From contig CALRFM010000075.1 of the NCBI GenBank assembly GCA_943356515.1, positions 1 through 5,554 of the forward strand: a stretch of 5,554 nucleotides of DNA, written 5' to 3'. Below, in pieces: positions 4,810-5,554 of this stretch. Source of the DNA: Patescibacteria group bacterium (GTDB taxonomy: Bacteria; Patescibacteriota; Microgenomatia; UBA1406; GWC2-37-13). Position 1 is the stretch's first letter, and each line of letters starts with the position of its first letter. A program made the position numbers and the translations under genes. Below the pieces are notes generated by a model. It was given only the letters and a program-made list of their open reading frames with translations. It did no database searches and was not told the origin of the DNA.

Positions 4810-5339
4810 AAGTAACCCACCCCCTTTTGAATTGATCTCACTTTTTTAATATCTAATGCTTTCAAGTTATCAAAATAATAGTTTGGATTGAAATACAACA
4901 AATCAGCTATCGCCCTCGCTGGAGATGCGATTGGTATCCCATTCTCAATACTTATCCCCATATCATTGTAGAGAAATTCATCTCTCATTGATCGAACTCG
5001 GTAACTTTGATCCCCAATACTGATTATTTTTGATAAAGATGATACGAGGGTAATGTGATGACTCAGCTGGAATATCACACCAGCCTTCCCAAGTACAGTC
5101 TCTGTGCTCAAATATGCATATTCATGCAGAGCTCTAATCCCGAGAGTGACCGGATCAAGCTGATCTAAATCAACGGTCGTATAAAATCCTTTGTAAATAG
5201 GGGTAAAAACCCCCTGGTCGACATACCTTTTAATCGTAGTGTATAACGTATTTCGGTTAGTTATACCCCAAAGTACAGCAAGATCCTGGGTATGAAATAG
5301 AGTATTTTTTTCTTTCAATAATTTATTTATCCTATACAT
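4806..5339 (-). CDS. AbiEi-type antitoxin / autorepressor
   Basis: This 177-residue protein is the expected partner of the AbiEii-type toxin. The N-terminal part (about 1-55) reads as a winged helix: a helix-turn-helix in FHTQDLAVLWGITNRNTLYTTIKRYVDQG followed by the wing IYKGFYTT. The C-terminal part has the AbiEi-like segments YAYLSTETVLGKAGVI (75-89) and IPIASPARAIADLLYF (135-150). In characterised AbiE systems the antitoxin does not bind the toxin directly and represses its own operon by binding inverted repeats at the promoter. A 26-bp near-perfect palindrome covers this start codon, which fits that model. The start at 5339 is the only good one; no Shine-Dalgarno site is visible. It overlaps the toxin gene by 4 bp. 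It is shorter than many AbiEi proteins, so the C-terminal domain may be reduced. Confidence 0.82.
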   Translation of the reverse strand: MYRINKLLKEKNTLFHTQDLAVLWGITNRNTLYTTIKRYVDQGVFTPIYKGFYTTVDLDQLDPVTLGIRALHEYAYLSTETVLGKAGVIFQLSHHITLVSSLSKIISIGDQSYRVRSMRDEFLYNDMGISIENGIPIASPARAIADLLYFNPNYYFDNLKALDIKKVRSIQKGVGYL

Positions 5340-5353
5340 ATATGTACAGGATA
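5328..5353. promoter_or_regulatory. 26-bp near-perfect palindrome over the antitoxin start codon, probable operator
   Basis: Each half begins TATCCT and continues (A/G)TACATA to a centre between 5340 and 5341. The two arms match at 12 of 13 positions, the exception being the seventh from each end. The site includes the antitoxin ATG (5339-5337) and a candidate -10 box, so a bound protein would block initiation. The antitoxin's own winged-helix domain is the obvious candidate ligand. Confidence 0.65.
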
Positions 5354-5376
5354 TAATAAGTAAAACTCAAAGTCAA
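5348..5376 (-). promoter_or_regulatory. Candidate promoter of the abiE operon
   Basis: On the minus strand TTGACT (5376-5371) is one base from the -35 consensus. A 17-bp spacer separates it from TATCCT (5353-5348), a weaker -10 match that forms the outer arm of the palindrome. The ATG follows 8 nt later, again implying a nearly leaderless mRNA. An alternative -10, TATTAT (5358-5353), lacks a well-spaced -35 box. Confidence 0.45.
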
Positions 5377-5462
5377 GCTCTGGAAACGTTGGGTAAGAGT
5401 TCAAGATGACATGGCACTATATGATACAGTTTTGTCATTGCTGTAAAGGTCACATAATTCGA

Positions 5463-5497
5463 TGCTAAATTTAAGTAAGTTAAAAATTAATTTAGCA
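5463..5497. repeat. 9-bp inverted repeat before the right-edge ORF
   Basis: TGCTAAATT (5463-5471) and AATTTAGCA (5489-5497) are perfect reverse complements separated by 17 nt, ending 3 nt before the ATG at 5501. This could be an operator or mRNA hairpin controlling the right-edge gene. It is AT-rich and lacks a T-tail, so it does not look like a terminator. Confidence 0.5.
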
Positions 5498-5500
5498 AAG

Positions 5501-5554
5501 ATGAATAAATCAAAAGATCTAACATTAGAAAAGAATTATGTAGCAAGACTCGAG
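5501..5554 (+). CDS. Probable start of an unidentified gene, truncated by the window edge
   Basis: An open frame begins at ATG 5501 and reads MNKSKDLTLEKNYVARLE to the window end without a stop. An in-frame ATG at 5462 would add 13 residues and has an AAAGG 12 nt upstream, rather distant for a Shine-Dalgarno site. Eighteen to 31 residues are too few to assign a family. It would be divergent from the abiE operon across about 160 nt that otherwise hold no convincing gene. Confidence 0.35.
   Translation, partial: MNKSKDLTLEKNYVARLE

Noticed and set aside
5371..5440. Possible tRNA-like segment around GAGTTCAAGATGAC
   Set aside because: Only a T-loop-like string is present; no matching acceptor, D or anticodon stems could be assembled.
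5411..5446. Eleven-codon ORF starting ATGGCACTATATG
   Set aside because: Very short, without a ribosome binding site or any recognisable peptide.

Overview
The window most likely comes from a small-genome bacterium of a candidate phylum (CPR/Patescibacteria-like). This is an inference. The metabolic genes mix domains: an archaeal-type fused CoA-biosynthesis enzyme and an archaeal/eukaryotic-type tyrosyl-tRNA synthetase sit beside a full-length, undivided transketolase. The promoters look bacterial, with -10 boxes 6-9 nt before the start codons and almost no Shine-Dalgarno signal. All reading frames fit the standard code, and TGA is used as a stop in the antitoxin gene.

Layout: (1) nt 1-848, +, the 3' part of a fused phosphopantetheine adenylyltransferase / DUF359 GTP-dependent dephospho-CoA kinase whose true start lies left of the window. 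(2) nt 849-950, a spacer with a small hairpin, a dispersed GTCATTC...GAATCCA-type repeat and a TATACT -10 box. (3) nt 951-2099, +, tyrosyl-tRNA synthetase. (4) nt 2100-2175, a strong 13-bp hairpin (probable terminator), a 13-nt palindrome and an extended -10 promoter. (5) nt 2176-4077, +, transketolase. (6) nt 4069-4809 and 4806-5339, -, a two-gene AbiE-type (type IV) toxin-antitoxin operon that converges on, and overlaps by 9 bp, the end of transketolase. (7) nt 5340-5554, a regulatory region with a 26-bp near-perfect palindrome over the antitoxin start codon, then a 9-bp inverted repeat and a probable truncated gene running off the right edge.

The most striking signal is repeat DNA inserted in frame in enzyme genes. 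A 64-73 bp palindrome-rich element occurs twice, in the same orientation and the same reading phase. One copy lies in tyrosyl-tRNA synthetase just before the KMSKS loop, the other in the transketolase inter-domain linker. Both add a peptide that begins DLPYEGDRHVGRVST and ends GRDV. The copies share an exact 47-bp block, then differ in a variable hairpin arm whose length differs by exactly 9 bp, so both frames stay open. Transketolase carries two further clear repeat-derived segments (a tandem heptanucleotide array and an ATTCCCGA/TCGGGAAT hairpin repeat) and one possible decayed one. This resembles the Rickettsia palindromic elements in concept, but I recognise no sequence relationship to them.

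The CoA, tRNA-charging and pentose-phosphate genes are housekeeping functions without an obvious shared pathway; separate promoters and a terminator suggest separate transcription units. The abiE pair is an accessory defence/maintenance module, probably autoregulated through the palindrome at its promoter.
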